Assembly (NCBI GenBank): GCA_013146195.2
Contig: CM028378.1
Coordinates: forward strand, 10,035,350-10,099,349
DNA length: 64,000 nt
Direction of reading: 5' to 3'
Source: Codonopsis lanceolata
Taxonomy: Eukaryota > Streptophyta > Magnoliopsida > Asterales > Campanulaceae
In this document: piece by piece, positions 46,820 through 59,414 of the stretch
Layout of the letters: each line of letters starts with the position of its first letter
Position numbering within the stretch: the first letter of the stretch is position 1
Position numbers and translations under genes: made by a program
The notes under the pieces: model-generated
Told to the model about the DNA's origin: nothing
Database searches by the model: none
What the model saw: only the letters and a program-made list of their open reading frames with translations

Positions 46820-46856
<37 letters not shown>
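46820..46856. repeat. (AT)n microsatellite
   Basis: About 18 TA units at the junction of the tandem array and the right half of the element. It generates spurious Ile/Tyr ORFs on both strands. Confidence 0.9.
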
Positions 46857-46859
<3 letters not shown>

Positions 46860-47916
46860 ACACTCGTCCTTCCAACCGCCACCCCCACCCCCAAATTGCA
46901 AAGCAAAGTATGAAATGTCATTGTATGACTCTGTACCGTTAAATGAAACCCAACATCACTCCCAGATTGCTCAATTTCTATAACTCTGTAAATATCCGTC
47001 CTTGTTACACTATAAATGGATTCATAGTAGTTTAGTGAGCGGTACAATATACGACATTCTATGACTTGTGTAACGTCTATTGGGTTTCAGCGAAATAAAA
47101 AATCGAACCATAAAATAGAAGATTGAATTGAGGGTTACAACAACAAAAATACATAATTGACACAAGAGATGAGCAAACATACATATTTATGTTTTTTTTT
47201 TGTGAAATTAATGTTTTTTTATTTTTAAGTATTTTTTGTTAAAGAATGAAGTTTTTTAATTATTGTATTTATTTTTGAATTTTATGTTAATGAGTAGATG
47301 GGCGCCCATGGGAGCCCATGCCCATTTATTGTCCACCCATATATGCCCATGATATTAAATGGACACTTACTTGTCCGCTCATTGCCCATATGGGTGTCGT
47401 TCATGCCCGCCCATACTCGTCTATTTGCCACCTCTTGCGGTGATTGATGAGTAGTGGTGACAAATTCTGTCCACGTCCATATGTCCGTCCAAACCGCCCA
47501 CTAAAATATGGGCATTGACAAACTTAAATTTTAATTTGGACACAAATGGGCATGCTCACTTAGACCATTAAGTTTTATGGGTACAAATGGGCACCCACAT
47601 TTTCACCTCACTCTCACGATTGATTTTTTTTTTTTTATGTATACCTGATAATCCAAAGTGTTTTCTCCTATATATTTACATTTCTATCAATAACCATTCA
47701 TTAAGACAAAGAGAGTATGGGGATAGAGAGAGAAACTAGAGAGAGAGATACATGGTTGCTACTTGTTCTTCGGGTTTGGTTTTTAGAATCAAATAAATAG
47801 TCAGCAATGGTGGGAGTAACCGTTATTTTTTAAAGAATAAAAAATTGACATATTTTTTTATTTTTTTCGATACCATATTACTTTTTATATGCAGTCAATT
47901 ATGTATTTTTTGGTTA

Positions 47917-47920
<4 letters not shown>

Positions 47921-47973
<53 letters not shown>
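47921..47973. repeat. (TA)n microsatellite
   Basis: About 26 perfect TA units. Confidence 0.93.
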
Positions 47974-47975
<2 letters not shown>

Positions 47976-48202
47976 TATTTCCATTTAAAAACAATCGATT
48001 TGACGTAAAAATTAAGGAACTAAGGGAGTATTTTATTTCAATTAACATACGAGAAAAATGAAAATATGTTCTTGTTTTGATATTATTAGTAGTTCTGCCA
48101 ATACTAACACGTCATGTAAAATTTTTGAGTTCTTTTTAGAAATTTGGCTATATTGTAAATGGTGACAAAAGTTAAAATGTTGGTATTTTCTAATTATTGT
48201 GG

Positions 48203-48309
<107 letters not shown>

Positions 48310-48492
48310 GTAACTTTTGATAATTTTTTGTAAAAGAAAATTATTTTTTGTAATTTTTGTATTTATTTGATAAGTGCATGTTAATGAGTAAATGTGTGCC
48401 CGCCCATATATGCTCATATTATTAAATGGACACTTACTTGCCCGCCCATTTGAGTCCGTCGCCCATTTAAGCCCACTCATTTGCCACCTCTA

Positions 48493-50829
48493 CACATAAT
48501 AAACCCACTTTGACAGTTCCATTTCGGCCCTGTTTCGATAGAATTTTGTAATTTTATTCTTTTTGTGATTTGGTAATGATTGAAATATATATATATATAT
48601 ATATAGTTGGTGAGAAGCATTATGCTTGTGTCACCTCACCCACTTTAGATAAATCTTGATTTTTAGCCATTCATGTATGACTCTTTTTCTTTCAACCATT
48701 ACCTATTAATAATCAATATGATAAATGATATTATTATATAGTTATATATAACAATGAAGATCTTCACCTAAAGTTTTTTCTACAGTAAACAATATCTAAG
48801 AACTTTAGATATGATTTTAGTAAACAATAGTAAACTATAAGCTTACTCATGCTTTTTCTTTCCTCTCTTATTCTATTTATTTTGAAGACCGACTCCTTGA
48901 AGAAAAAGGGTAAAACTCTTCTTGCCAAATCTCTATAATTATGTGTTGGTTTTTATTTTTTGGATAATACCAAAGTTTGGATTTCTCCCTTGGCATTGGT
49001 CTTATGATTTTTTTGCTTTTAATTTTTTAAATTTGTTTTTCTAATGTTTTTGGTAATAGCTTTTTTAAATTTTAATTTTAGATATGATTTTAGTTTTAAC
49101 TTTTTGTTATTTTTGTTGTGATTGTGTTTTTTTTTTTTTTGATAATTGTGCTTTTGTTTTTGGCTTTAGTTTTGACATTTTGATTTTTTTTATTTTCCTT
49201 ATGTTTAGATGAAAATATATTTATTTTGACTGATTATATTTTTTGGTTTGGGTATTGAATTTAGTTTTAGTTTTGATTTTTTCTTAGTGTTTCTTATATT
49301 GGTTTTTATCTTTTGCTTTAGGTTTTTATTTTAATAGTTATTTTAGTTTTTATTTATTCTTATTTCTTAAGTTATGATTTTGGTTATTTTCTAGTTCTTT
49401 CTTCAATTTCACCATGATTCCAAATTTGAGATTTGCAACTCGATGTAAATTAATTTTTATTTTAGTCTTGATTTTGACATTTGATTGTTTTTTCGGTTTT
49501 TTTTTTTCAATTTCAATTTTGGTATCAAATTTTTTGAGTCTATTGTGTATTATTGATAAAAGTAATTTTAATAAATCAAAAATATCTATGTATTGTTTAA
49601 ATATTATTGCTTTCCGGTATTACTACCAAATATATAAATTTCATATAAAATATTTACTTATTAAATAACATGTATATATACAATTTACAATTTACTATGA
49701 ATATTTAGCTAATAAACCGAACAAAACACGACTTTACTACGAATATTCAGTCCAAAAAACACGTGTCGATGCATTTCAAGAAAGTTGTCACCTTTATTAT
49801 GTATTTCATATTTTCTTTGTCTATACGATTTTTAAAATAAAATAAAAATAAGCGTGAGATTGTTGGTTTTAAAAAAGAGTATTTTAATCAAAATAATGCA
49901 TCATTCCTTTTAAAGTTTTATGAGAGCTATCATTTATGCATATCAAATTGGTTTGAAAATAAGGATTTATAAGTTACTTAAGGTGATACCCAACACCCAT
50001 GTATATGAACAAATTACCCCATTATTACCTTCACATGTTAATAACCATGAGTTAAATTTTCTTTCAACTTTTATTTAAAAAAACTATTGAATTAGAAGAT
50101 GTAAAAATTCATTAGATTTTAAATTGTTGAATAATAAATGATCAGTTTTCAATTTAGTCTCTAAAATCTTTAATTTCAATTAATTGTTCCTTAAATTTTC
50201 TTCATCCGTTATTTTCGAAAACAATTAGAAGCTTCACTTTATCCATTATAATTTATACATTGCCCCACATGTTAATAAATGTGCTTTAAATTTTTATTTG
50301 AACTTTATTTTCAAAACAATTGAATTAGAAGTTGTACACAATTAATTATAGATTACAGATACATTAGATTTTAAATTACAAAATTATCAACGGTCAGTTT
50401 TCAATTTAGATATCTTGTAAAGTCTTTAATTTAAAATTAACTTTATAGCATTTTTATTATTCAATTCTGATACAATGTATTACAGTGAGTTGTAAGTTGT
50501 AACTCCTATTTTTTGCACCTATAAACTATGAATCTTTCAAATTGTTGAACTTATTGTTATATAAAGCAAGAAAAATAAAACTCTACTCTCTACATTGTTT
50601 TCATGATGTTAGACAAAGCAAAATGTTACCCATTAAATGAAAACTTAAGAATTCGACTAAATTATTAATATAACCATAAGAATTCTATTAAATTATTTAT
50701 ATATATTTTATTTGAGTAATAAAGTGAACATAAGTAATTACTTTTTTAATTAACTAATTTTTTAAACTTCATTATGTCAATTTGTAAGATTTTTACACAT
50801 GAGTTTCATATTAAGTTACGTTAGAAAGA
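48493..50829. other. T-rich intergenic block
   Basis: From about 48950 to 49520 the plus strand is unusually T-rich with degenerate TTTTAGTTTTTGATTTT-like words; ORFs here are low-complexity artefacts. 50010-50460 contains two related stretches (CATGTTAATAA, TAAATTTT, AAACTAT, TTGAATTAGAAG(A/T)TGTA at about 50030 and 50270), a diverged direct repeat. No gene. Confidence 0.45.
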
Positions 50830-50847
50830 AAAAAACGAATCATGCAT

Positions 50848-50866
50848 AGCACGGGGTAAACACTAG
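50848..50866 (+). mobile_element. Helitron-like 3' terminus
   Basis: GCATAGCACGGGGTAAACACTAG ends at 50866 and is followed by T. It matches the pattern at 38500-38525 (GCACGGGTGCAAACACTAG). The 5' end of this non-autonomous copy was not found; candidates lie in the preceding 2 kb. Confidence 0.5.
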
Positions 50867-51404
50867 TAACAATAAAAGATAGATATTGGGAAAATAGGAA
50901 GATAAGGAGAGAGAGTGAAAAACAACAAAGAAACCACTCTTGACGGTTCCATTTATTACAATTTTTAACACAACTATAATTTTTAAGCTTTGTATCATAA
51001 TAAAATATCGTTAAATTCACGACCCCACTAAAATAAAATTTTCAAAAAAATAAAAAATTAAGGAGAGGTCACCTGTAAATATAAAACCGTCGTACGGATC
51101 TTAATTCGTTAGACAGTACTCCACTCTTTCACAACTCAACCCCCAATACTCGGTGGAGAAGGATTCGTCTTACCCAAGCTTGTTAGATAAATATTCAATA
51201 TTCCAGAGGAAGAAAATTAACATTAACATTAACATTAACATGATAACTAAACAGCAAAGCCATTTATATTCAGTAAAAGCAATGTCATATATCGGGAGTG
51301 GGGACTACTACCCTTCTAAGTTGTAAGTTGTAACCAACCCCACTTGGCAGTTAGAATGAAAAAGATTTGTGTATTGGCAGATAGAGAAAGAGCACAAGTA
51401 AAAG

Positions 51405-54400
51405 TCACAAGTACTGCTCTTGTATCCTGCCTCTGTTCTGTTCCCACCACAACCTCGCGTGCATTTCTCCAAACTTTTCTCGGCTGCATCAACAAGCATT
51501 TGTCCCCAGGTCAATTTATTATATATATACTATATCCACTCTTCTTTATTTAATTAATTAATTAATTAATTAATACTCCAGTAATCACCACAAAATCAAG
51601 ATTCTGGATCCACACAGCTGTCCTATAATTAAAAACTGACACTAGGTTGGGAAACTTTCGGATCCAAAATCCAAAGTCAGTCAGTCATAAAGGCTTCATC
51701 ATTTCATAGTAACAATCTGTCTCTAAACAATTAAGTTTTTTAATCTGAGTTTGCTACATCATATCTAATTATAGACTATTAGTTTTGTTTCCTACACTTG
51801 TAGTAATGGCGCGACTGAATATCCCAATACCATGGGCTTTCAAACTACCCCCCCCCAACCAAGTATTTTAGTCCCATGTAAGTGGTGGGTTTGTGGCAGA
51901 GCCGACATTTGACCCCTTAAAACGCTGTTCAGCGCTTACTTTAATCTACCCTTACAACCGAGAAAAGACAAGTAACTTACCTGAATCGTACGCGTCTCAG
52001 CTCGCGTGCACCACCTGGCAATGCTCTGATAGTGATGTAAACTCCTGGTTCATCCTGTTCAACCCATTCAGTCTCCATGTCGCTAGCGTTGCTTATGGAC
52101 AGCTCTCCCGAGTGATCAGCCTCTGATAAACTAGTTCTTGCTGAAACATCAGGTGATGATGTCTCGGTTTTGGCTCCACTGATACTGGAGAGCTTTGGGG
52201 TCGAAGCAAGATTAGACTCGTAGTAACGACGGGAGTGCATTGGATGCTGGTCAAGTGAATCAGATGACGAGTAACCCATTCCCATTGGCCTAAAAAAGTT
52301 CCGAGGTAGGCGTTCCTTGCTCAGTGGTGGCGTCACAGGGCTGTTCTCAACAGATTCAATTTTTGAGCTCTGAACAAGTAAGAAACCACATTCAGACAAT
52401 AAAATATACTACATGCTACAAGAATCTGGTTAGAATTAAATGATTTGCAAAGAATTGCATTCGATTGGGGGTTACAGAATTAATAAACGTTCATTGACGA
52501 AGCCACCACAAAAATTAGGCATTGGTATTAAAATACAAAAATAAGTTACTTCTATAGTGCATATTCATCCACAACAATCTGATCAGCAGAATTCAAATAG
52601 TAGCAGGGAAAGCATTATGCACACATAATTATAATGAAGGAAAATGATAGGGGTACAAATTTCTCATCCCAATCTAAGTCTCAAGCATGTGATATCTAAT
52701 CAATCACATGCTTGCTACCTAGGTTTGGATGATAAAATTGTACAAAATATTTGTATCCATATCACTACTCTTATAATCAAATGAATCAGTTTCGAAATCA
52801 TAACAGAGTTCATACCATCACAAAGAATGCACAAGCATTACACCACTCAATTTTGCTGCCGGTTTTTAAAAGCTCACCTCATCTTCAGATCTTGGTGGAG
52901 TTTGCAGTGGCACCGCTTGACGATTGAACCTCTGAACATTGTACAACTCCATTACCTTGTCATAATTCTCTGCCCACCACCTCTGCGCTTGCCATTTGTT
53001 GAACATCTCACGGCTGATAAAACCACCAAATCATAATTTACACCAAAAAAAATCCTTAACGCCAGAAAAATTGAAGCATATTCTAGAAATGAATAGATAT
53101 GCTCCTTGAATATAGAGAAAACTGAAATGATAAACTAAGAGAACATGGTAAATATCAGTTTGATTACATGTCTAACCATCCATATTGCATGACCATCAGA
53201 CTCTTTCTTGCACATGCCAATTGTGACGGCAGGAACGTAATGGAATTAACATTAATGTTATTGGATTCAATCACTTCAATTGTCAAAACTATAAAAAAAA
53301 ATCATTTTCTTGTTTATTGTTAGCAAAATTCTCTGCAGCAGCCCAAGTTTACAAAAGAGGATATGAAACATAACACAACCTGCCTCGACCTGTACAATGT
53401 TTCATGTTGAGACTCCAAGTTTTCAGCTTAACTTGTTTACAGATATGTATAGTGTCTTCCCAATCTTGAAATGTATCTTGAATATTAAGTAGATAATACG
53501 ACGGTATGCAACGTCTTTCCCAACTTTTTGTTGATTGGGGTAAATACATATCGTAAGAGTATACACTATAAGAACATCCTATGGATGTAATTGCTACAGA
53601 TCATCAGTGTTGACATTTATATAATGCAATATCTAGCTATCAGAAACAATATATTTTTGGTTAATACCCCACTAAATATCTTGAAGTACAAACACTGAAA
53701 CCTAACAAAAAGAAGCCACTATATATCCGAGTGCTAGCATGGCACAAACAAACTAATATACTTGACTAACAAGAAGAATGAAGCTCAGATGTCTTGATGC
53801 TATAAAAGAGAAAAGCTCTCATAGATATTTCAAAATCTTGCATGGACTTTTCTATCTCCTATTGTGTTGCCGTGTTTGACGGAAAAGGCTAAGCCATATG
53901 CAACAAACCCTATATATCAACATTGGATGCCTGAATCTTTTGTTGCTACTTAAAGCTGAAGCGTCACCAGGGCGGATCTAAGATTTTGAAATCACGTGGG
54001 CATGGTATTTAAAAAATATTATAAACAGTAACAACCGTGAAAAATAACTTTATTTATCGAAAAAAGAAGCTACATATAGTAAGTGACTTAATGAGTCTTA
54101 AACATTACATGCATGCATATAAAAGAGCTTAAGCCAAAAAAAAAAAAGAGCTTAAGCTAACTAAATCTAACTCCACGAGTCCCGAAAGCTTCAAATCATG
54201 TTATAAGAAAATAAACACAATACAACGATCTATAAATAATTACTACAAACTTAGAATGCAAATTATGAAGTATATAATTCAGAGTCAGGCAGCAAACAAT
54301 CACCCATTTACCCCAATTAGAGAATATAATTCACATAATAAAGTAATATTTCTTTTTTATTTTGAAAATGATTTCAAGATTATAAACAAAAAAAGTAAAA

Positions 54401-57190
54401 AATTCCAAAATAAGGAAACTTAAAGAAGAACCGACAAAATTCCAAAACATCAATTCAAATATTCAAGTACTTTCCTTAACGATAATTATAAGTTACTCCC
54501 TCCGTAACAAAATAAGTGTCCCCTACATCCTTCCCACGTAATCAAGTCAAGCGAGGGTCAAACCTATTTACCGATGGATACATATCCACCATGTTAGCAT
54601 TTCGGTTTTGTTAAGATTGACATTATCATAATTTATGCATGTAACGGGGCCCATCTTTGTTTTATTGATGGACTGAACCAATGATTGTCTTCATTGCTGA
54701 ATACTATAGCAATCTTAGTCCCTCCCCATCCTAAAAGAGTGTCTTGTTTCACCCGGCACATGTAAAGACTTTATTATAAAGACTAGGATAGTGCGGGTTT
54801 CACAACAATATGCATGTGAGAGTGCGGCCCATCAATTATAGTGAGAATCAAATTAATGATAAAATGGTAAAAATAACTTCCAAAAAAAGTAAGATTAGAA
54901 AGTAGATTTTTTTTTTGGAACGGCCAAAAAAAGAAAGATGGACTCTTTTTTAGAATAAGTGGGGGTACAATTCATCACAAAAACAAGTACTCCCTCCGTT
55001 TCTATACAATTGTCCTCCTTTTTTTTTGTCCGTTCCAAAATAATTTTCCTCTTTCAAAACTATTCATTTTAGGAAACACTTTTACCACTTTACCCTTCCT
55101 TTTTCTACCTATTTTAATTATGGCCACATGTTCAAAGGTATTAAAGGAAATCACACATTACACCAATATTTTATAATCAAGTGACCCCAAGGAGTGGGAG
55201 AGATGGCAAAGACACTCAGATAAAGACCTTGAGGTCCTTAATTCCAATCCACATATCAATATATTTTATAATCCAATCAATTATTTTTTCTTAAACGGTA
55301 TGTCGGGTCAAAGAGGTCAAAGAGGACAATTATTTGACAACTATTAAACGGTACATAATAGACATTAGATGCAGAAATGGAAGGCAATTATACTGGCACC
55401 ACATGCATTGTTTTATGTGGCCTTTTGCAACAATGTCTCACTGATCTTACCTCCAACATCTTATAAGTTTTCACTTTCAACCCTCTTCCCCGAAGACAAA
55501 TCAGATGCAGGAGAAATCCCAAAATAGTCAAATAAAATCTTTCAAAAACTTCAGGCTGTGAAAAGGCCTAGATCTCCTCACAACGGAATAGGAAAAGCTT
55601 CAAGCACCGTCAAAGTACACGTCAAATGCAAGGGAAATCCCAAAATCTGTGATTTCATTGATCTAGACTTCACATTTTACAAGTGACAAGAGAGAGAAAT
55701 CCAAGATGCTCACATACGCTTCAGAACAATAAAACGAACCTTTAATCATTAGCAGACAGTAGGAATAAAAGATAATGTCACCTTTTAAGTGCATAACCTA
55801 AAGCAAAGATGATTTCAGAAGATTGTCCAAGGATTCAAGGACCCAGTGTGTGGTGGGTACAACACCGTACCCATTATCAACAAAAGACAACCTATAACTC
55901 CTCCAGTGCTTAATATGCAGATCAGTTTCCTACAATTTCAGTTTTCATAAAAGTTCATAGTTCCACCATGAGCAGGACCACATGTTCCCATTTAGACACA
56001 CCATATGAGTATAAACAGGGAACTAGCATGTGATGCCCAATAGCAGTTGGCCAAACTTTAGCATGATCCAACCAACGGGAATCTATTAGATTGCGTAGTC
56101 ACCTTTCAGGAATTGGATTGTAATTCAAGGGTAAAATATGCTCCACTAAGTAAGTTCAGTTGATTTATCTATTAGCTTGATCAAATTCAATTGTTAAATC
56201 TTATAAACCCTCGGCCTCAAGGCCCCAACAATGATCGGTCAAATAATTGACTAGACTATACTCACAAAACAAGGTGACAGAATTTCAATTACCTCACCCA
56301 TTGACCGATTTTTAGAGTTTTATGCAACATGATTTGATTTCAACTTGAAAGTGGCAAAGCTAAATAGTATTGTCTATGATAACAATACCCCACTTGGAGG
56401 GCCACTTCCATATTTTGAGCAAAAATGCAACATAAAGTGGGTTTCCCATGCGAATAGATTCAACTTTAATATTAAAAATCATAATAAGAGCCAACTAAAG
56501 CAATTATTAAGAACAAACAGAAATTCCGGAAATGGATCCAATCCAGAGCAATGCCAAAGTGAATTATACCTGAACCGAATCCTCTTCAAGTCATTGCCAC
56601 CCTGGGGCAACGAAACAAATGTTATGAGCACACCAGGCTCAACTTGAGCAACCCATTCCTTCAGCTCGTCTTCCTCCGTGAACACAACAGACTCAGTCCG
56701 GCCGCTAACGGATGCCGGTGTGCCTTCACCACTCGAAATCCCCTTTAATCTTGCCTCCATTTCCTTCCCCCAAACTCTCGGGGTGGATTCAGAAGCGCCA
56801 GTCCGTTGGTACCCGTAGTGAAACGTATCCGACACCGAGCCAGTTTCAGAGTCGGCGTACGTTCGGTTCGGATTGTGATTCGACGATCCGGAACACGGCT
56901 TGCAGTTTCTGTACGCTCCCGATGCCTTTAATGCCATATCCTTGATCTATAAGAAGAAAACAAAAACCAAAACGAGAATCAGAAATAAAACAAATAATTG
57001 AACTGTTTTTAGAAACGCAAAATTGATAGCGGAAAATGCAGAGATAAATACGCTATTCATTCGGTACCTGGGATGTGAGAGCTTTAATGGCTTGTTTGGT
57101 GCGGGGAGTAGCGGCGGCTGTGTCGTCGTCTTCACGTTCGGGGAGAGATCCACCGCCGAGCTGCTTAGAACAAGTAATACAGGTCAACAT
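51405..57190 (-). CDS. BRXL: BREVIS RADIX-like protein (two BRX domains)
   Basis: Five coding exons on the minus strand: 57190-57068, 56946-56570, 53013-52878, 52369-51981, 51483-51405. All junctions are GT-AG; the 1104 bases encode 367 aa, within the family's usual 330-385. The N-terminus MLTCITCSKQ carries Cys4 and Cys7, the pair reported as palmitoylated in Arabidopsis BRX. A conserved KQAIKALTSQIKDMALKASG motif follows (residues 32-51). BRX domain 1 covers about 134-190 (EWVAQVEPGVLITFVSLPQG, SREMFNKWQAQRWWAENYD) and domain 2 about 311-367 (EWVEQDEPGVYITIRALPGG, SREKFGEMHARLWWEQNRGR), ending in QEQYL. BRX proteins are plasma-membrane and nuclear regulators linking auxin transport to PAX/D6PK kinases, root growth and phloem development, or stomatal polarity. 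The exact paralogue is inferred from gene order only. Confidence 0.95.
53968..54480 (+). repeat. hAT-like terminus and AT-rich sequence in BRX-like intron 2
   Basis: CAGGGCGGATCTAAGATTTTG at 53968 resembles the CAGGGGCGGATCTAGGATTT end common in plant hAT elements. The partner end is not identified, so the extent is a guess. Confidence 0.35.
54496..54717 (+). mobile_element. One-ended Stowaway-like fragment in BRX-like intron 2
   Basis: Starts after TA with CTCCCTCCGTAACAAAATAAGTGTCC, a standard Stowaway end. The expected inverted partner is missing, apparently replaced by the next MITE at 54718. Confidence 0.5.
54718..54965. mobile_element. Stowaway-type MITE in BRX-like intron 2
   Basis: 248 bases flanked by TA. 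Left GTCCCTCCCCATCCTAAAAGAGTG pairs with the inverted right end ACTCTTTTTTAGAATAAGTGGGGG. Contains the AAAATGGTAAAAATAACTTC motif shared with the MITEs at 9160 and 33105. Confidence 0.75.
54990..55345. mobile_element. Stowaway-type MITE interrupted by a SINE-like insertion
   Basis: Starts after TA with CTCCCTCCGTTTCTATACAATTGTCCTCC. Reading inverted, its interior matches the other Stowaway copies (TTTACCACTTTACCCTTCC; TAATTATGGCCACATG; TTCTTAAACGGTATGTCGGGTCAA). The far end GAGGACAATTATTTGACA pairs loosely with the start. A SINE-like piece lies at about 55188-55260. Confidence 0.65.
55188..55262 (+). mobile_element. SINE-like insertion within a MITE
   Basis: GTGGGAGAGATGGCAAAGAC (A-box-like) and CTTGAGGTCCTTAATTCCAATCC (B-box-like) are spaced about 30 bases apart. 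It interrupts MITE sequence that is continuous in the 9160 and 33105 copies. Confidence 0.4.
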
Positions 57191-57690
57191 ATCCGATTCT
57201 GCAATCTGAAAAACTATCCGAATTCCGTTTTTTCGAATCAAATAACACAGTTGAACACGACAAATCTAACTAGAGGAGTCCATTCACTCAATTGACAGCA
57301 GAATTTGTATGAAAACGTGGGTTTGCAGGGGAGGCTAATGGCGGAACTAGGTCATGGATTCTAGCCTACTGTACTGAGTGAAGGCCAGTACAAAAGAGGA
57401 GTGAGAAACATCTCAAACAAGTACACAACACATTCTTTCTCCCACGCACACAGACAGTACTTAACCCCCCACACACATGCTCTGTGTGTATGTGAAAAAT
57501 GGGGGTAATAGGATCGTAGAAAAGGCCGTTGAGATTGGAGAGAGATGACTTGAACTAGTGTGCAAGTTGGGAGAGGGTGTGGCATTAATGTCTTAGCTGT
57601 AATGAGGGGATGATGACATGATATTTGTAGAGAGAGAGAGACGTATGGGCGCTATGTGCGCCCCGGGGGTGTTGTACAGTAGTATTTTAA
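57191..57690 (-). promoter_or_regulatory. 5' leader/promoter region of the BRX-like gene
   Basis: Minus strand upstream of the ATG at 57190. GC content is higher than the surrounding DNA and there are CT-rich tracts (reverse complements of GAGAGAG near 57534-57545 and 57631-57641). No clear TATA box; start site not determinable. Confidence 0.35.
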
Positions 57691-58628
57691 GCGTGCGCCA
57701 CCCTCTGTATTTGTAAATTGTAATCGATTCGGTACTAAGTCCGAGATACAAGAGCAATGTCACCTTTAATTTACACATTCTTGGAAAAAGAAAAATCTTT
57801 CCAATAAAAATGCGAGTGAGAAGTTTGAATACGATATGTTAATTAAATTTGTTCATATAAATATCAATTTTTTTATACAGAATATCTTAACGTAACACTA
57901 AAAATTTCTAAATGTATTAACAACACTATTTAAAAGATAAAATTATTTCACTGTCTATCTATACGTTTAAACTATACTACCATTCCCTCCCTCCCCCTTT
58001 TACGTAATTTAATTACGTGCATTGTTTATTCGATTTTTATTGTTAATGCATAATATTGCATGTAAATTAGATAAGCTTTGATTCGTTTTATTTTTTATTT
58101 TCAATTACAAACAAAAAACCGTGCATACTTAATTACTGATTAATTAAAAAGAACAAATAACATTAAAATAAAAAACAAATGAGTTATAAAAAACTTGTTC
58201 ATCGAATGCATGTGATTACAAAATAAAATATAGCCACAATTAATTATAAAAAGTCTGCTATGGAAATCTTCTTATATGACTTGTCTGTATTTGAAACTTT
58301 TGTGTCTCTTTCATCGTATTCAAAATTATAATATCAAAACAAAATTTATTTTTGCAAATAACAACAATTAATTATAACTTATTGATAAATTATAGGAATA
58401 TATACGATTAAATCATAATAGTAGATACCAACTACAAATTATAAATATTTAATAAATCTATATGTTATATAGAGAAGAATATACATCTAAATTACTATTT
58501 ATACTGCTTAAGATCCTAAATTTTAATAACACAAAATATCAATTATTAAACTCTAGAAAATTATGAACGAGAAAATAACTTAAATAATTCATAAAATAAT
58601 TGATTAAATGATATCAATTATACCGATA
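57691..58628. other. AT-rich intergenic sequence
   Basis: No ORF, RNA gene or repeat with definable ends. May include distal promoter of the BRX-like gene. Confidence 0.45.
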
Positions 58629-58630
58629 TA

Positions 58631-58808
58631 CTCCCTCCGTTCCGGGCAAAGAGTCCACTGTTCCATTTTGAGATGTTTCACTTAAAGAGTTCATTTTCAA
58701 AAATTATGGCATAAATGTTTCATTTTATTACTAATGAACTACTAAAAACATCATTTTCTTAAAAAGTTTGACTCTCAAATGGGGACTCTTTGCTCGGAAC
58801 GAAGAGAG
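58631..58808. mobile_element. Stowaway-type MITE
   Basis: 178 bases flanked by TA. Left end CTCCCTCCGTTCCGGGCAAAGAGTCC and inverted right end GGACTCTTTGCTCGGAACGAAGAGAG agree over about 26 bases. The long well-kept terminal repeat suggests it is younger than the copies at 9160 and 33105, to which the interior is not obviously related. Confidence 0.88.
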
Positions 58809-58879
58809 TAATTTGTTCCCTTCATCATGTTTTTTCTTTATTTTTTAATTTTGTTTATAAATTTTATTTTATTTGACAA

Positions 58880-59414
58880 GGTCCAACCCTGTAAACAAAC
58901 AAGAACAGTGAACTAGGCAGGGTCACTCCCTGCAAATGCCCTTCGGCGTGAAAATTAGCTCAACAGTCAACTGAGTAAACAATTGGACAGAGTTTGGCCA
59001 AGTATTAAAAAATCACGTACCTCCCCTCTTCGTTTCGAGGGGTTTTATAGCCTGTGCCGGAGAGTAACTGTCCATTAAATATCATGGCATGTGTGGCGGG
59101 CACATTAACTGCCACATTCGTCACAACGGTCTCATCATGGCAATGGTGCCGAGTTTCTCGGAAGTAACTGCCCACATTCAAGACAACCGTTACCTTCATA
59201 AACGAGCATGGTAAATCCTGCTCGATGCATACTTTTGCCTGCTAGGAAAACCCCCAGCTCGCTGGATGCTAAGCCCCCAGCCCGCAGTATGTTTATGGTC
59301 GTTGCCCATTTCCCAATGGCCTGAATCTTGGAATGCACGTGTTCTGCTCGTGACTGGTGGAGATGTGCCGGGCACGTGACTTGTGTCTTTGGGCCTATTG
59401 GGCCGGGCAGTTCA
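58880..59414 (-). mobile_element. Solo or truncated LTR, inverted relative of 5054-5719
   Basis: Read on the minus strand it begins TGAACTGCCCGGCCCAATAG at 59414, has a CACGTG box, a TATA box (TATAAAA, 59049-59043) after CCGGCACAGGC, then a block CACGCCGAAGGGCATTTGCA and GGGAGTGACCCTGCCTAGTTCAC that matches CACGCCGGAGGGCTTTTGCA and GGGAGTGCCCCTGCCCAGTTCAC of the other LTR. The end near 58880 is not defined. No internal retrotransposon sequence adjoins it. Confidence 0.65.
59043..59049 (-). promoter_or_regulatory. LTR TATA box (minus strand)
   Basis: TATAAAA in a position equivalent to 5477-5484 of the plus-strand LTR. Confidence 0.55.

Larger units (their letters stand above)
46227..47435. 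mobile_element. hAT-like non-autonomous element 1
   Basis: Starts TAGAGGTGACAATTAAT and ends ATTTGCCACCTCT, matching inverted ends of plant hAT elements that begin (C/T)AG(A/G)GGTGGCAAA. Subterminal regions are full of GGGCGCCCA, TGGGCAC and GCCCAT words on both sides. No transposase. The interior contains three tandem copies of a 150-bp unit and an AT microsatellite. Confidence 0.6.

Noticed and set aside
49414..49668. Hydrophobic 84-residue ORF resembling a membrane protein
   Set aside because: Falls in a T-rich low-complexity block, where any frame looks hydrophobic.
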